From: Pomphorhynchus laevis
Taxonomy: Eukaryota; Acanthocephala; Palaeacanthocephala; Echinorhynchida; Pomphorhynchidae
Length of the DNA: 64,000 nucleotides
Direction: 5' to 3'
Assembly: GCA_012934845.2 (NCBI GenBank)
Contig: WNNJ02002176.1
Span: 62,001 to 126,000 of the forward strand
Both the position numbers and the translations under genes were made by a program. Positions 48,240 through 60,475 of this stretch are shown here, piece after piece (position 1 is the first letter of the stretch; every line of letters starts with the position of its first letter). The notes under the pieces are model-generated. The model made no database searches. It was not told the origin of the DNA and saw nothing but the letters and a program-made list of their open reading frames with translations.

Positions 48240-50335
48240 TATTATTATAATAACAAACAAGCAAATGAGCTACAAGCTCGTGTCGCTTACAAAACATGAT
48301 AAAATAAAAAAACATCAACACAAAAATTCAATCAAATAGTAGTCGCAAATTCCTTATCTCGGCTTCTATGGCTTTCTTGATAGCGTCACTAGATATACTA
48401 CTAGAGATATCAAGGCACTTTAGTGCATTCCACCCGTTAATTACCCTGGTTGCAAATCGATAGTGAACAGGAATTCTTGTAGTTGGCTTTATTAATTTCC
48501 ACACATGCCCACGAGTTTCTCGTCTATCATTCACGGATAATAAGCTAGAGAGACCACCAAAGCCATCGAAAACAATTTTGACTGCAGTTGATAAATCAAT
48601 GGCCGATTTGCGATATTTTAATGTACCGACACGTAGAGATGTCAAACGTTCAGCATATCTCAAATTGGAGAAATTCGGAATCATTCGTGACTTTACGTAA
48701 CAAGTTATCAATGTCACGGGATTCCCTTATAGTCTGTGGATAAGTTACAGGTAAACCGTATTCAAGAATGGGTAGAATATAAGAGCGAAATAGTCGCTTG
48801 AACATTGATGGACTTATCCGATCAAAAGACTTGAAAAACATCCATAAAATACGATAGCCTATATTACAAATATATCTAGTGTGGACATTAGTTTTTAAGC
48901 TACTGGTCATCATCACACCAAGATCCTTGAATTCACCCACTCGACCTATCTAAATCGAACCTATCTCATACGATTAGTTTAGTGAATAACCAATGGACAT
49001 ATGCGCACATTTAGAGGGGTTAACCCTCAAACCATTTTCCGCTGACCATTTTTCTAGACATGTCAGATCATCTTCAGGATCTTAATGTTCTTTCCGTCTC
49101 TAATACGCAGCCATATCTTAACATAGTCAGCATACATAACGACATCAGAACGAATTACAGATGGGATATCATTGATATTTACAATAAAAAGAAGTGGGGA
49201 GATAACAGCACCATGTGGAACGCCAGAATGAATAGCGAATGAGGTGGACATATCTGCATCTACACGTACTTTGAAAGAGCGTGAACATAAGTAATTTGCA
49301 ATCCAGGCGACATCATTGGACAAACACTAAGTGACCTCAATTTATTAATGAGGTGATCATGTGGAACTGAATCAAAAGCATGAGATAAAAAGTACATCAG
49401 ATTGAACTCGTCCATCCAATAAAGACTGCCATGAGTTAGAAGAAACCAAAATGTTACTTATTGTTGATCTATTTGGTCTGAAACCGTGTTGTGAGTCAAT
49501 GAGTTTACAATTGCTTTACAAATCAGACGATATGTTTTTGACTATTAGCTTTTCAAGCAACTTACAAATAATACATATCAAGGCTACTGGGCGATAGTTC
49601 TTACACACCTGTCGATCTCCCATTTTATACACTGGAACTACAATGGACTCCTTCCAACGTGAAGAAATTCGAGATTGGAGAATAAAAACTGAAACATACG
49701 GAAACATATGAATATATTTGAGGAGCAACTTTATTCAAAAGAATTAAGGGAAGTCCGTCCGGACCGGCAGCGATGTTCGGTTTTAATTTACAGAGAAGCT
49801 TTAAAACATCTTCAGCACAAAACGACAGATTAGATCGGTCGAATGCATTTCTGATTCAGAACTACACAATGCCCGCGAAGAGCCAAATATCGATGAGAAC
49901 TCACGGGCAAATAAGTTTGCCATGACACTTTTACACGTGACCTCGCCTTGAGAATCATCCCTCAACGATACTAGTGGAATATTCGAGCCTCTGATTTTGC
50001 GAATGTAAGAGAATAGAGCCTTGCCATCCATAGAACTCAGCTTCTCCTTAAACTGACGACGTTTCGTTCTCTTGAGAGTGGTAAATCTATTCCTAATTTG
50101 TTTAAAAGACTCATAAGATTGTTGTCCACAACGAAATCAAATCCACACATGTTTACGTGCGCGTGAGTGATACAGGAGAAGCCCATCAAACCAAGGACAA
50201 ACTTCCCTATGTATTTTAAACTTGGGAGAATGCAATATCAATAAGTTATAGAGTTTGCTCTCAAAAACATACCAAGCCTCGTCAATTCCGCATATATACG
50301 GATCTGGCCATCTAACCAGATTTAATCTCCAGTAT
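48240..50335 (-). mobile_element. CR1-like LINE copy a, reverse transcriptase half
   Basis: On the - strand: LVRWPDPYICGIDEAW near 50320, KRRQFKEKLSSMDGKALFSY near 50045, a VPVYKMGDRQVCKNYRPVAL block near 49640, HSGVPHGAVISPLLF near 49225, MYADYVKIW near 49115, and the C-terminal part down to 48328. The 3' end is the hairpin GAGC-TTGTA-GCTC followed by a TTATTATAATAAT tail. The catalytic YADD reads YADY here. The 5' half continues at 53076-54350 beyond copy b, which is inserted in it. Confidence 0.85.
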
Positions 50336-53075
50336 CAGACTTCTACCCGACTCCAGCACTGAAGATAGAAACAGATTGAAATCTGCAAGGAACGAGCTTT
50401 AACAAAGAATTCAAAACGGTGAAAAAAATCTAATTGTGAAAAATTTTCAAGTTGCGCGGCGAAGGGTGAATACGCGATTCAGCCTCGGAATCCGTCTAAC
50501 CGTTCCATCGATACTCTCCGCCGCACAGATTCGTGCATCCAACACGTAAACATCAATCCCATTTCAACACCAACAGCGACACCTCACCACTGCCGTTACT
50601 ATAAAAATAATATTTCCGTCATGTACTCTAACTGTTTAAGCATGTACAACAAATTTGACGAAATATTGTGTCTCGTTAATTCAATGAACCCAAACATTAT
50701 AGCATTGAGCGAAACCTGTCTTAACAACGATATATCTGATAATGAAATCTCAATCTCAGACTACTTTGTAATACGATCGGATCGAACCGACTCAAAAGGA
50801 GGTGGAGTTATATTATACGTCAAGCAACCGTTTAACATCATCGAGCACAGCATTGTATCAGATGATTCATACAACGAATATATGTGGGCAACATTATCTT
50901 CTCCTGAGAGACAGAAACTAAAAATCGGTTTATTTTACCGCTCTCCGCGCTCCGCAACTGAAAAGATTGGTATCTCTTTACGACATCACCTAACAAGCTT
51001 ATTACCGATCATTATCCTAGGAGACTTCAATATGCCTTATGTCAATTGGGACCTATATACTTCAACACATGGTTGTGATGTTCAATCATCCAATCTCCTT
51101 GATACGTTCAACGATCTCAATCTAACCCATCATATTCACGAACCCGCTAGAAGGAGGAAGCAATCATCTGCCATTTTAGACCTTTGCTTATCACGAGGGG
51201 AACCCACAATTGATGAAATCACTCTCAGCTCTCCTATTATCTACATTGATCATTGTGTCATTAGGCTGGCGCTTTCTGTAAGTCTCTTTAAAACAACCCC
51301 CTCGGCAAAACCCGAATTGAATCCCTTCAAAGCGAATTTCGCAAGTATGACGCAAGCTATTCGAAACATTCAATGGACTAATCCATATGTAATTGGCATA
51401 GATCAGTGCTGGGAAAATTTCAAATCTACCTTGATCAATGCTCTAAATTACTATTCCCCTTTAAAACGTCAGCGCACATCCCGCAAAACTCCCATTTGGT
51501 TTGATGACTCGCATATTAAACAAATGATTAAGACAAGAGACAAAATTTACAAAAAATTCAAAGAAGGGAATTGTTCTTGGACCGATTACAAGGAATTACG
51601 AAATCAAGTAACGGCACTCAAACGTCAGAAACGCAGGTGCTTCGTTTCCAATCTTTGTCGATCATCAAAAAGATATCCCAGTAAATTGTTCAAACATATC
51701 AGCTCATTTAAATCAACTACGCCTGAGATCAACTCTATATTTATGGAAACCGGTGAGCTCACATTTGATGACAAAGCAATTGCCAATATTTTCCTGGATC
51801 AATTCACGCTAGAGAGTCCTACCTGTCAGTATTGCCCCCGAGTCTCCACAGCTCAATATCCGTGTTACGAAGATATGCCGAGGCTGGAGTTAGTGTTGAT
51901 GTTTTGTTTTTCGACCTCAGCAAAGCATTTGATCGGATATACTATGATGTCCTCCTTATTACGCTGGAACAGTACGGCATCAGAGGAACCCTCCTAAATT
52001 GGATTAACTCCTTCCTTAGAAATCGGAAGATTACTGTATTGGCCAATAAACATATGTCAAAGACAAGAACTCCTGGACGCGGTGTTCCTCAGAGATCGGT
52101 ACCCAGTCCATTGCTCTCATTATTTACATCAACGAGCTTACTACAGCTATTTCGAGTCCATGTGGTTTATATGCCGACGACTTAAAAATTTGGCGACCAA
52201 TAATCGATAGCCGAGATCCAATGATAATCCATAGAGACATTGATAATATTAAGGTATGGTGTAATCAACGTGGACTGGTATTAAACCCCGATATGTCAAA
52301 ACATATAGCATCGGACATCTACACACCAATTCGTCATATACCATTGATGGAAGAGAAATTAAAACAGTTCCCCAATTTCAAGACCTTGGAGTGATCGTAA
52401 ATAGAAGCCTATCGACCATCCCACATACCAGTCACACAGTTGCTAAATGCCGTCGAATTTTAGGACTTATTAGAAGGATCATTAGCCAGCTTGACGCATC
52501 CAGTTTTAAGTTAATTTACAATGCTTATGTCTTATCTTTAATGAGATACGCTTCACCTGCCTGCCACCCTCAAACTACGACAGAGATGAACCTGTACGAA
52601 TCCATATTACGCAAGGCCACACATCTTGTACCCAGCCAACGTAAGTTCTCATTCATTTTTCGACTCCACGCACTTGGTGTGACCACAGTGAAGAAATCTT
52701 TAAAGTCATCTGATTTAATGTTTGTGTGGACAACGCTTAATGTTCAAAAAGGGCAGAGGGAACATGTTTGTCGTAAACTGTTCGAACTTCGAAATTCAAA
52801 CAGATTGATGGGACATCGCCTCAAGTTAAAGACCCACATTCTTCCACGAAGAAGATTTAACACAATTGTCAACCGAACGTGGAAAAGCTGGAATAAGCTA
52901 CCAAGTCAAGTGGTTTCGGCCTCCTGTATTTTGTCCTTCAAGAGAAGTCTGAAGAATTCACTGACTTAGAACAATCTGATTTTCATTGATATTTGTTTTT
53001 TTACCCAGTACCCAGCCTGTACGAGCTCTACGCTCTTTTGCTGCTGTTGTATTTAATAATAATTGCGTCGAAATC
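50336..53075 (+). mobile_element. CR1-like LINE copy b, nested in copy a
   Basis: The endonuclease domain is intact in one long frame (50621-51830) with MYSNCLSMYNKFDEIL, IIALSETCL, LGDFNMPYVNWD and the IDHCVI catalytic site. A frame change near 51830 joins it to LFFDLSKAFDRIYYDV with most of the RT finger region lost. GRGVPQRSVPSP and LYADDLKIWRP follow in other frames, then the C-terminal part (52391-52969). The 3' tail has GAGCTCTACGCTC-TTTTGCTGC and TTTAATAATAAT. This is the best preserved endonuclease of the window, but the element is dead. Confidence 0.85.
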
Positions 53076-54350
53076 AGCCTTCCAGAGGTTCAGAGACTTA
53101 CCCTGCACAGGACTGACCGACATTACATTGTTTGCGCATTTAAATGAAAAGGACAGTACGCAATGATCGCTATTCCCCAGTCCAGTAGATAATCTATGTG
53201 AGTAATATCAGACTTAAAAAAAGACAAGACTACGTCTTGCTGGGCAGACGACTGGCTAGTGAAACGGGTTGCCTCACGTGCATGCTGATGCAGACCACTG
53301 TTGTGTAGAACACTCAATAAAACCGTGTCCGATGAAATGCGACTGGGAAACAAAAAAGAGTCCTAATTTATTGAGGGAATATTCAGATCTCCTAAGATTA
53401 GGCATTTTTTATGTTGACCACATATCTCAATAAGTTCTATTAAATCATCGCTACTTGCCCAAGGAGGACGATAGAACATTAGCACATACATAGAATTGAC
53501 CTGATCAAGGCACAATTTGTGGTATAAAGCATCAATCCCATTGGCATCACTAATCGTCTGCAAACACTCTATACAAATATCTAAACTACAATATAGCACT
53601 ACACCCGTCCCCTTCGACCAGATCGATCACAACGATACAGGTTATATCCATCTATGGATAATAAGCTATCAGGAACAAGGTGAGAGATTCACTAAGGGCA
53701 ATGATATTTAGATGATGAGATGTAGCTATGACCTTCAATTCATCAATCTTATTGAGAACGCTTCGAACGTTCTAATATATAACATTGAGCCATTTGTGGC
53801 TTTTACGATAAAGCGCATTGGGTCTTGTCTTACAATTCTAAGACAAAGTTTTTATAGCGGTGTCATCTCAATCGTGGACGACGCCGAACTACCCGAAAAT
53901 TTACAATATGCAGATCAGTTTCTCCAGATTCTATCCGAGCATTTAGCTTAGTCCGAGCAACATACCAGAGACAACGCTAAGCGAAAGACATATCTGTCAA
54001 CAACCGAAATGGGGACTGCCTCTGTTTAGATCTGTGTTTTAACAACTTATGGACCACTGAGGATGTACGAAAGATAACTTTCATCAAACGAGAACGTTCT
54101 TCAAGATTTTTGTGACGGCCTATCCTAAATATCGCAATAGGGCGAACTTCTGAAATATAGGGATCTTCTGAAGAAGCAACTTGGTGTGGAATTTCGATAT
54201 GATGAGAATCTATATCATTGTTATCGAATTGCTTCGTGAGAGAAGGTGAGGTAGGTCATGTGGATCGTGACTTGCCAACGGAATTGACAGCTTCTTTGGT
54301 AGTTACCATTTCCGACTAAGTTTCCATATCCAGACCATACATGATTTTAC
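53076..54350 (-). mobile_element. CR1-like LINE copy a, endonuclease half and upstream ORF
   Basis: On the - strand from 54330: an ORF1-like segment (PISEVRPIAIFRIGRH, then RLMKVIFRTSSVVHKLL), then IDELKVIATSHHLNIIALSES near 53745, LNIPSIN of the LGDLN box near 53370, a GNSDHCVLSF box near 53160 and LNLWKADFDAI at 53090. That last motif continues at 50335 beyond the inserted copy b. Confidence 0.8.
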
Positions 54351-54669
54351 TAATTGTAAAATTTGATATCATGTCATCTGCGATATCATGTCATCTGGGA
54401 GTATAGGGCTGGTGTTTTTTGTATCTCTCAGGTCCCAAGGAGTCACAATAAACTTGTTGTGTTGTGTACTTCAGAGGATTTTTCGTCTATTCCATTATCG
54501 CGCCTGTGTTCTCTTGTATTCATTTACGAGATTTTGATCCCATTTGTAGGTTGTTTGTTTGAATTTACGTCTACTATATTTGCGTCCAAACCTGATTTAG
54601 TATTGATTCTCAAGACGATCGTTTTATATTCAATGTTAGCAACAGTTTTATATCTTGTATGTTTTTTAT

Positions 54670-55065
54670 ATCTCAAAAAAGGATTTATTTTAACGTGGCA
54701 AATGCGTGCCAGCGCACGCTTACATGACCACAACAAAACAAGACTGTGAATCAGGTGTCGAGAAGGTGTGAACGGAGGAGGTGTTTGAATGTGATAAAGG
54801 AGGAGGCGCGGCGGACGTCGAGAGGGAGTTGATTCCAGGCGAGTGAGGCGGCGACGAGGAAAGATCGGAGACCGTAGTTGTTGGAGTAACTAGGAACGTG
54901 GAGTAAGAGGGTATGACATGAACAAAGCGATAGCGAGGTGGGGCGAGTATCGTCTAAGAAAGAAGGTTGATGAACGATGGGGAGCCGACAGCGATGAGAC
55001 GAAAAGTAACGAGAAGAAGGCGGAATTTGATGTGGATGGTGGGCCAGGAGAGTTTGGCAAATCTC
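54670..55065 (-). mobile_element. 3' end of another LINE (CR1/L2-type C-terminus)
   Basis: A GC-rich, strongly purine-skewed patch (+ strand) that reads on the - strand as SYSNNYGLRSFLVAASLAW, then NQLPLDVRRASSFITFKHLL, the conserved end of CR1/L2-group ORF2. A short 3' UTR with AATAAA follows. It is not the subfamily of the neighbouring CR1 copies. 5'-truncated. Confidence 0.7.
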
Positions 55066-55084
55066 AAACTTCTTTAAGCCTATA

Positions 55085-56195
55085 ATGTAATTAGCTTGAA
55101 CATTTATAAATTTCTTTAACTATATACAGAAAGACGATGGTCTGGTATCAATTCCATAAAACAAGTTATTCAGAATAGATCGTGCTAACCGCCGTGGCGG
55201 AAGATCGGTCCTTTATGTTTGAGAAATTGTCCTGCTCAAATATCAAACAAATTGGCAAAGACAACAATATGGAAGACTTATAGTGCATACTATATACTCA
55301 ATCTGTCTCGAATATTGATATCGGTATAGTTTACTGTTCTTCAATGGCATATTATTGCATGCTACTGAAATACCTTAGTCATCTTGGTGGAGTCAGAAAT
55401 TGTTTATTAAATTTTAATTTCCCAGATAAAAAGTAAGATTACTTCACGACAACCTTCACAAATCGGCATGATTAGAAATAAATCGAATCCCTTCGCGATA
55501 TTGGTTTAATTCAACATATACACCATCCTACAAGGCATTCGAAAATAACGCAATTTGCAAGGTGATGACACCTCGCAAATCCAATCGCTCTATTTCGTAA
55601 CTAATATAGTCAGCAGCGATCATTGCGTATTAATTCTTACTCTATACGTTTTAAATAGACGTACTGTTCCCAACCCACTAAGCCGCAATGTATGGAAGGT
55701 AGACTTTTATGCTTTAAACGATGATCTACGAGGTACTTGTTTCCCTTTACCTGAAGTTGTTGGTGTAGATGCAGCCTGGTCGATGTTTTCTAAAATCACT
55801 AGTAAATTACTAAATCGTTTTTTTATTTAAGTCTTTCTATAAAGCGTTTAGTTCCGCTATGGTTTGACCAAGAATTGATTTTTTCACTCATTAAGCATCA
55901 GAAACGTGATGAATATGAAAATAGTGTATTAAATACGTAAACTCAGTTAGCTGATTTAATTTCTCAAACATCATCAAATAAGTAACTATCGGCGCACGTA
56001 AACAGGTCGCTAAATACTCGCTTCAACCGTCCAACTTTAATTAATAAGATTGATGATTCAATTACATTAGATTGAGACATAGCCGCTCTACTGGCAGCTT
56101 TTTCGCTAAAGCTTTCACATATGAAGATAAACTTAAGGTTAATGAATATGAGGAACATCAGTCTACAACAAATTCCTACAAACACATTCCTTTCT
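55085..56195 (+). mobile_element. CR1-like LINE copy c, 5' portion
   Basis: A decayed endonuclease is followed by VSSDHCVLILTLYVL, NVWKVDFYALND, KHQKRDEYENSVLNT, RFNRPTLINKIDDSI and FFAKAFTYEDKL, in several frames. The element is cut at about 56195 by Penelope-like DNA and resumes at about 60476. A 26-base match to the Penelope-like end lies within it at 55930. Confidence 0.75.
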
Positions 56196-56199
56196 CGTG

Positions 56200-56560
56200 T
56201 TTTTTCTTTTTCTTATTTTTAAGCTTTATAGAATATGAATTTGTTCACAACTGTGTAAAAACTAAATCTAAACTATATAAATATATAAAATATATGTTTC
56301 AGTACATTAATGATATATGTGTATTTAATTCTAATAATTTTTATTCAATTACTGATTAAATTTATTCAGGTAGCTTTATTCTTAATAAAACTGTTATTGA
56401 TGATAAAGAAGGTGTATATCTAGATATGAACATTAAATTAACATCAATTAAAACTACTTTTAATTTATATCGTAAATATGACATATTTAAATTTACAATA
56501 AACATATTTTTGCATGAGCATTCATGCATACCATATAATATATAATATAATACATTAAAT
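56200..56560 (+). mobile_element. Penelope-like element, left part (split by a LINE)
   Basis: Closely matches 30290-30610: LSFIEYEFVHNCVKTKSK.., then MFQYINDICVFNS, then the CATGAGCATTCATGCATACC box. It starts abruptly inside the RT. It is interrupted at CATTAAAT (56553-56560) by the I-type LINE and continues at 59912. Confidence 0.85.
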
Positions 56561-59500
56561 ATTAAGACTTTATTAATAAAAATACATAAATGGAAGTGTC
56601 GTTTAACAAGAAGTCCGTTAAAAAATAAACAGTAAGTCAACAGAAAAAATAGGTCAACAATTTCTTTGTCTTCGTCCTATTAAGGCCACAAATCAATAGG
56701 GATCTGAGCCCCCAACCAATCCAGCACGCCGCTTTCCGATTGAACCACCCGGGGTCTTTCACCCCCCCCCCGAAGAATCCAATCGGTGCGGACGATGTTG
56801 GGTAAACGAGAGACGAGGAGCTTAAGAAACCTTAGCCTTTGCTCTGGGGGACGTCCTCTTGAGAAGAAGACTAATCCCGAGATAGCCCAGGTACCCCAAA
56901 GGCGCACCTGGGTTTTCCCATTCAACGACAGATGCTGGGCCCGTTTCAGAGCCCACCTAGCTTTCTTCAGGATACGTTTGAGTCTATCCAGGTCGTCTTT
57001 CGCCGACCAGTTCATCGAAACAATGAACCCCAGGTATTTTACTCGACTTGTGAAGACAGGGAGTGGTTCGGAGGCAAATATGGAGGCCAACTGCTGAATG
57101 GACCGAGCGACCTTTGACAAACCCATAAAAACCAGGTGGGATTAAATTTCGCCTAATCAGATGATCGCGGATTCTACGCGCAAGCGCTTTTTCGTAGATC
57201 GATACGAGGGAATTTTGAATCGAAATGGGCCGCACGTCTTTAGGACAAGAGACCGGAAACTTTTTTGGAATAAAAATTCTCTTGCTAATGTTGATGCCGG
57301 CCACATCAGATGGGGTGGCTAATAGCATTGTGATGGCCACCTCCCTTCTTTGATCGGTTGTCAAAAGCTGACAGACACGAGAAGAGAGTGGAGCGACGGT
57401 TTTGGAGGTGCTTGGAAGAGGCCCCCAGGCGTTGAGAATATCTGTGACAGATAAGTCTCTACTCCTGAAGTCTCCCCAAGGCCGGATTGGTTGCGGAGAT
57501 TGAGTGGCTCCATAGTTGTGTAGGGCAAGTGACTCTTTTAAAACTTTATCAAGGCAAATTCTACCGATCCAACCCAAGGCGCTATCCCTCCAACAAGCAA
57601 ACTTCTCCTTCTTGAAAATCTTCTAAAAGGAAGACTGAGAAGGGTTAAGACGAGCAATGCTCGCCCTATCCCTACTCAGCTGGAACCAATATCTGGTGCG
57701 CCAGTATTCATTCGAGAGAGTCTGTCTGGCGGAAGAAGAGAGATTAGGGAGGTTCAGTAGTTTTGCTAGAACCTTGAGTTTCGTCGGAGTAGGATTGAAA
57801 ATGTTACCTTTATAGGTTGTCGAAAGCAATGCGGTAGCTTGTGAAGAGAGGTAGGAATTAAATTCCGTTAAATTCTCATTACCAATTCGGGGGAAGCGTT
57901 GGATAGCAGCCTGGAAGAAAGCCACTCTGATCGGGTCAAAGTGGAATCTTCTCCGAAGCAGCGTATCCTCTTCTATCCGCCAGCGAATTAGATCATGAGA
58001 TGTGGACAGATGCTGTCGCGACTGCTCCGTACAGAAGGGTTTTAACAACCATCTCTCGTGGAGCAGTAATAAGTCGAGGAGTGAATTCGTTGATGTGCAA
58101 TGAAAGGTAGGGGACGGTGGTTTGTGAATAAGATAACCGTTCCTGGCTCTGCGGAGAGCAGCATTAATCCAACGACCAGTTCTGTCGTTGAAGTCACCTA
58201 GTACAATGTCATAGCCGCTATCGATAATACCATCCAGAAGGTCACGGTTCTTGTGAATCTCTCCTGGACGAATGTAGACGTTGGCTAGACTGAGGCGTTT
58301 ACCGTTCTTAACGAGTGAAACTACTAGACAAGACAGGGCAGGACAAGAGTAATTTAGCAGGAGGGAGGACCTTAAAGAACATTTAACTAAGGTCAAGAAT
58401 CCTTGAGATGAAGAGGAGTGAGGTGGGGTTATGTACGGAGTATAGTGGGAATATACATGCTTAGGGATAAATCGAGTAATGTCCTGGGGGAAACGGATAG
58501 ACCGCGTCTCCTGAAGGACTATAACATCTGCGTCTCTACCAGATAAAAGTCTATGGGCAGAAGCACCTCTCGAATTCCACTGAAGAATATTAAGTGAAAA
58601 AGGCTCAGGTTTACTCACCATTGGGCTAAATTAGTTGGAAGGGGGATGCCAACCTAGACAGAGCTAGGTGCAGGAGGGTTACCCTCACTGCCACTAGCCC
58701 CGTCGCGGGTCGTACCCCCAGGGCAATATCTTCATTTCCCAGAGAAGCCTTCTTATCCTTGATCATCTTCCCCACCTTGGGGGTGGTAATACTGTTCTGG
58801 CCAAAGCCCCCTCTTCTCGGAGTGGGGGGGTTTAAGCTCGTTAGGCAAGGGGGCAGCTGTTGTCCCTACAAAAGAGGATAGCATAGGTCCAATCATTGTT
58901 TGAAATTGCGAAAAATTACTCGTTTCTGGTTATCAAGAAGTTGAATGATGTCAGCGTTTGACATCCGGTCGGCTGGTGAAGCAGCAGCAGAGGCGTAGTT
59001 GATCGGGGTTCTAGGCTTAACAAACAGTTGTTTATATTCTTTAAATATTCTGCAGCGCCTTGACCAGGCCGGATGTTCCCATCCACAATTAGCGCAAGAG
59101 GGGGATGCCTGACATCTTTCCCCTTTTAAAGCATACTGACAATTCTCAGCACCACAAACACTGCATACCAAGGCCTTGCTGCATGTAGAGTACCAGTAGC
59201 CCCAGGCATGACACTTGTTACAGTGGGGGAATGTGAGTCGGTCTTCGTCAATTAGAGTGAATCCTGAGTTAAAACCTAGGAAAGGATTCGCTGACGATTT
59301 AGAAAGAAGCAGACCGGAATCAAGATCTGTATTTGCAAAAGCCACTGGGAGGGGGTCGCCCCCTTACCTAGGACTTGCCTCACTGATTGGAGGCCATACA
59401 ATTTTTTAACTGAGCACTGAAGGGGTTTCAACGTTATGGAACCAGATTCAAAAAGGTGCTTGCCAAAATAATCTTTGTATTCCTTTAATAAAGAGGCATT

Positions 59501-59911
59501 CGGGAAGGAAACTCTTACAGTATTGTCCAAAATCTTCACTGAATTGAACAGCACCCTGTTTGGATGAATTGATACAAACTTTCGCAAAAAAGTTGAGAAG
59601 AGATTGTGTTTCTCTATTGGTTTTGTTGAATTGATAATGCACAGGTTAGCTAATTTTGGAATCGGGGGTAGCAGCCCCTTATCTGCATTTAATAAACACG
59701 AAACATCACTAACCTGGTTAGAATTGTCTATAGAGACGAAAGAATTGAACCAGATCGTTAATTACTACCATATTTCATTGTAAAATCACCAAAAGTTGTA
59801 GAGCTTTGAAGCTCCGATAGCGTTTTAGCATTCATTTTTTTAATTTAACACAATGGTGATATTATAAAAAAAATAGAAAAAAAATAAAAAAAATATAAAA
59901 AATATAAAAAT
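56561..59911 (-). mobile_element. I-type LINE with both ORFs and target duplication, RT core deleted
   Basis: The target duplication CATTAAAT lies at 56553-56560 and 59912-59919. On the - strand, ORF1 (from about 59836, in pieces) has three CCHC-type knuckles at 59240-59070 (CNKCHAWGYWYSTC, CSVCGAENC, CANCGWEH). ORF2 starts near 58621 with LNILQWNSRGASA, VIVLQETRS, LGDFNDRTGRW and LLDLLLLHERW, a full apurinic endonuclease. One in-frame TAG at 57623 precedes the pre-RT region. Then the sequence jumps near 57110 from GFVKGRSVHSA straight to FTSRVKYLGFIVSMNWS. About 0.5 kb with the GVPQG and YADD motifs is missing, so this copy cannot make RT. The C-terminus includes a 10-base C run (+ strand, 56761-56770). 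Confidence 0.88.
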
Positions 59912-60475
59912 CATTAAATAATGAAATTTTAAGAATAGCAACAATATGTAATGATATTGGCTTTCTTCAAAATCATTTAAATAATTTAATAGATGCATAT
60001 TTTAAACTAGGTTACTATAAAAATAACATCAAGCAGAAAATAGTAAAATATATAAATCAACACAATAATATAAAGAATAAATTTAAACTCTTAAGTGGCA
60101 AATTTTTATGGATGGATAATAAATATATACTTTGTATTAGAATAAGATACTAGAGTTTTATCAGAGGAAATACATCATTAACATATATTTGCTATGTTGG
60201 ATAGATGAGTTAGGGGCCGAAACCTGATAGCATAGCAGTTCCTCCTGATGACCTCTAATTCTTATTCTGATACAACGTCTGTTATTTATTAGTCAATTCA
60301 TAAAAATGACGTTTATTTTAAATTTCAATTTTTTATTTTAACTTGATATAAATTATAAAAAATCTTTAAAACAATTATTAATTTTATTATTTAATTATTT
60401 ATTTTTGATTTAGCATTTTTATGTTTTGTTTATTTTATAATTATTTTATACACGTAGACTCAGTTAGCTGATTTG
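59912..60475 (+). mobile_element. Penelope-like element, right part and terminus
   Basis: Continues from 56560: NEILRIATICNDIGFLQ, then KLLSGKFLWMDNK, then the non-coding end with TTTGCTATGTTGG.., GGGGCCGAAACC and CATAGCAGTTCCTCC. It finishes at the GTAGACTCAGTTAGCTGATTTGAT motif. Over 95% alike to 30630-31010 by eye, so the two copies are fairly recent. Confidence 0.85.

Noticed and set aside
54363-54749. 128-codon hydrophobic frame on the + strand
   Set aside because: It overlaps the 5' region of CR1 copy a and the 3' end of another LINE on the opposite strand; no family resemblance and no splice context.
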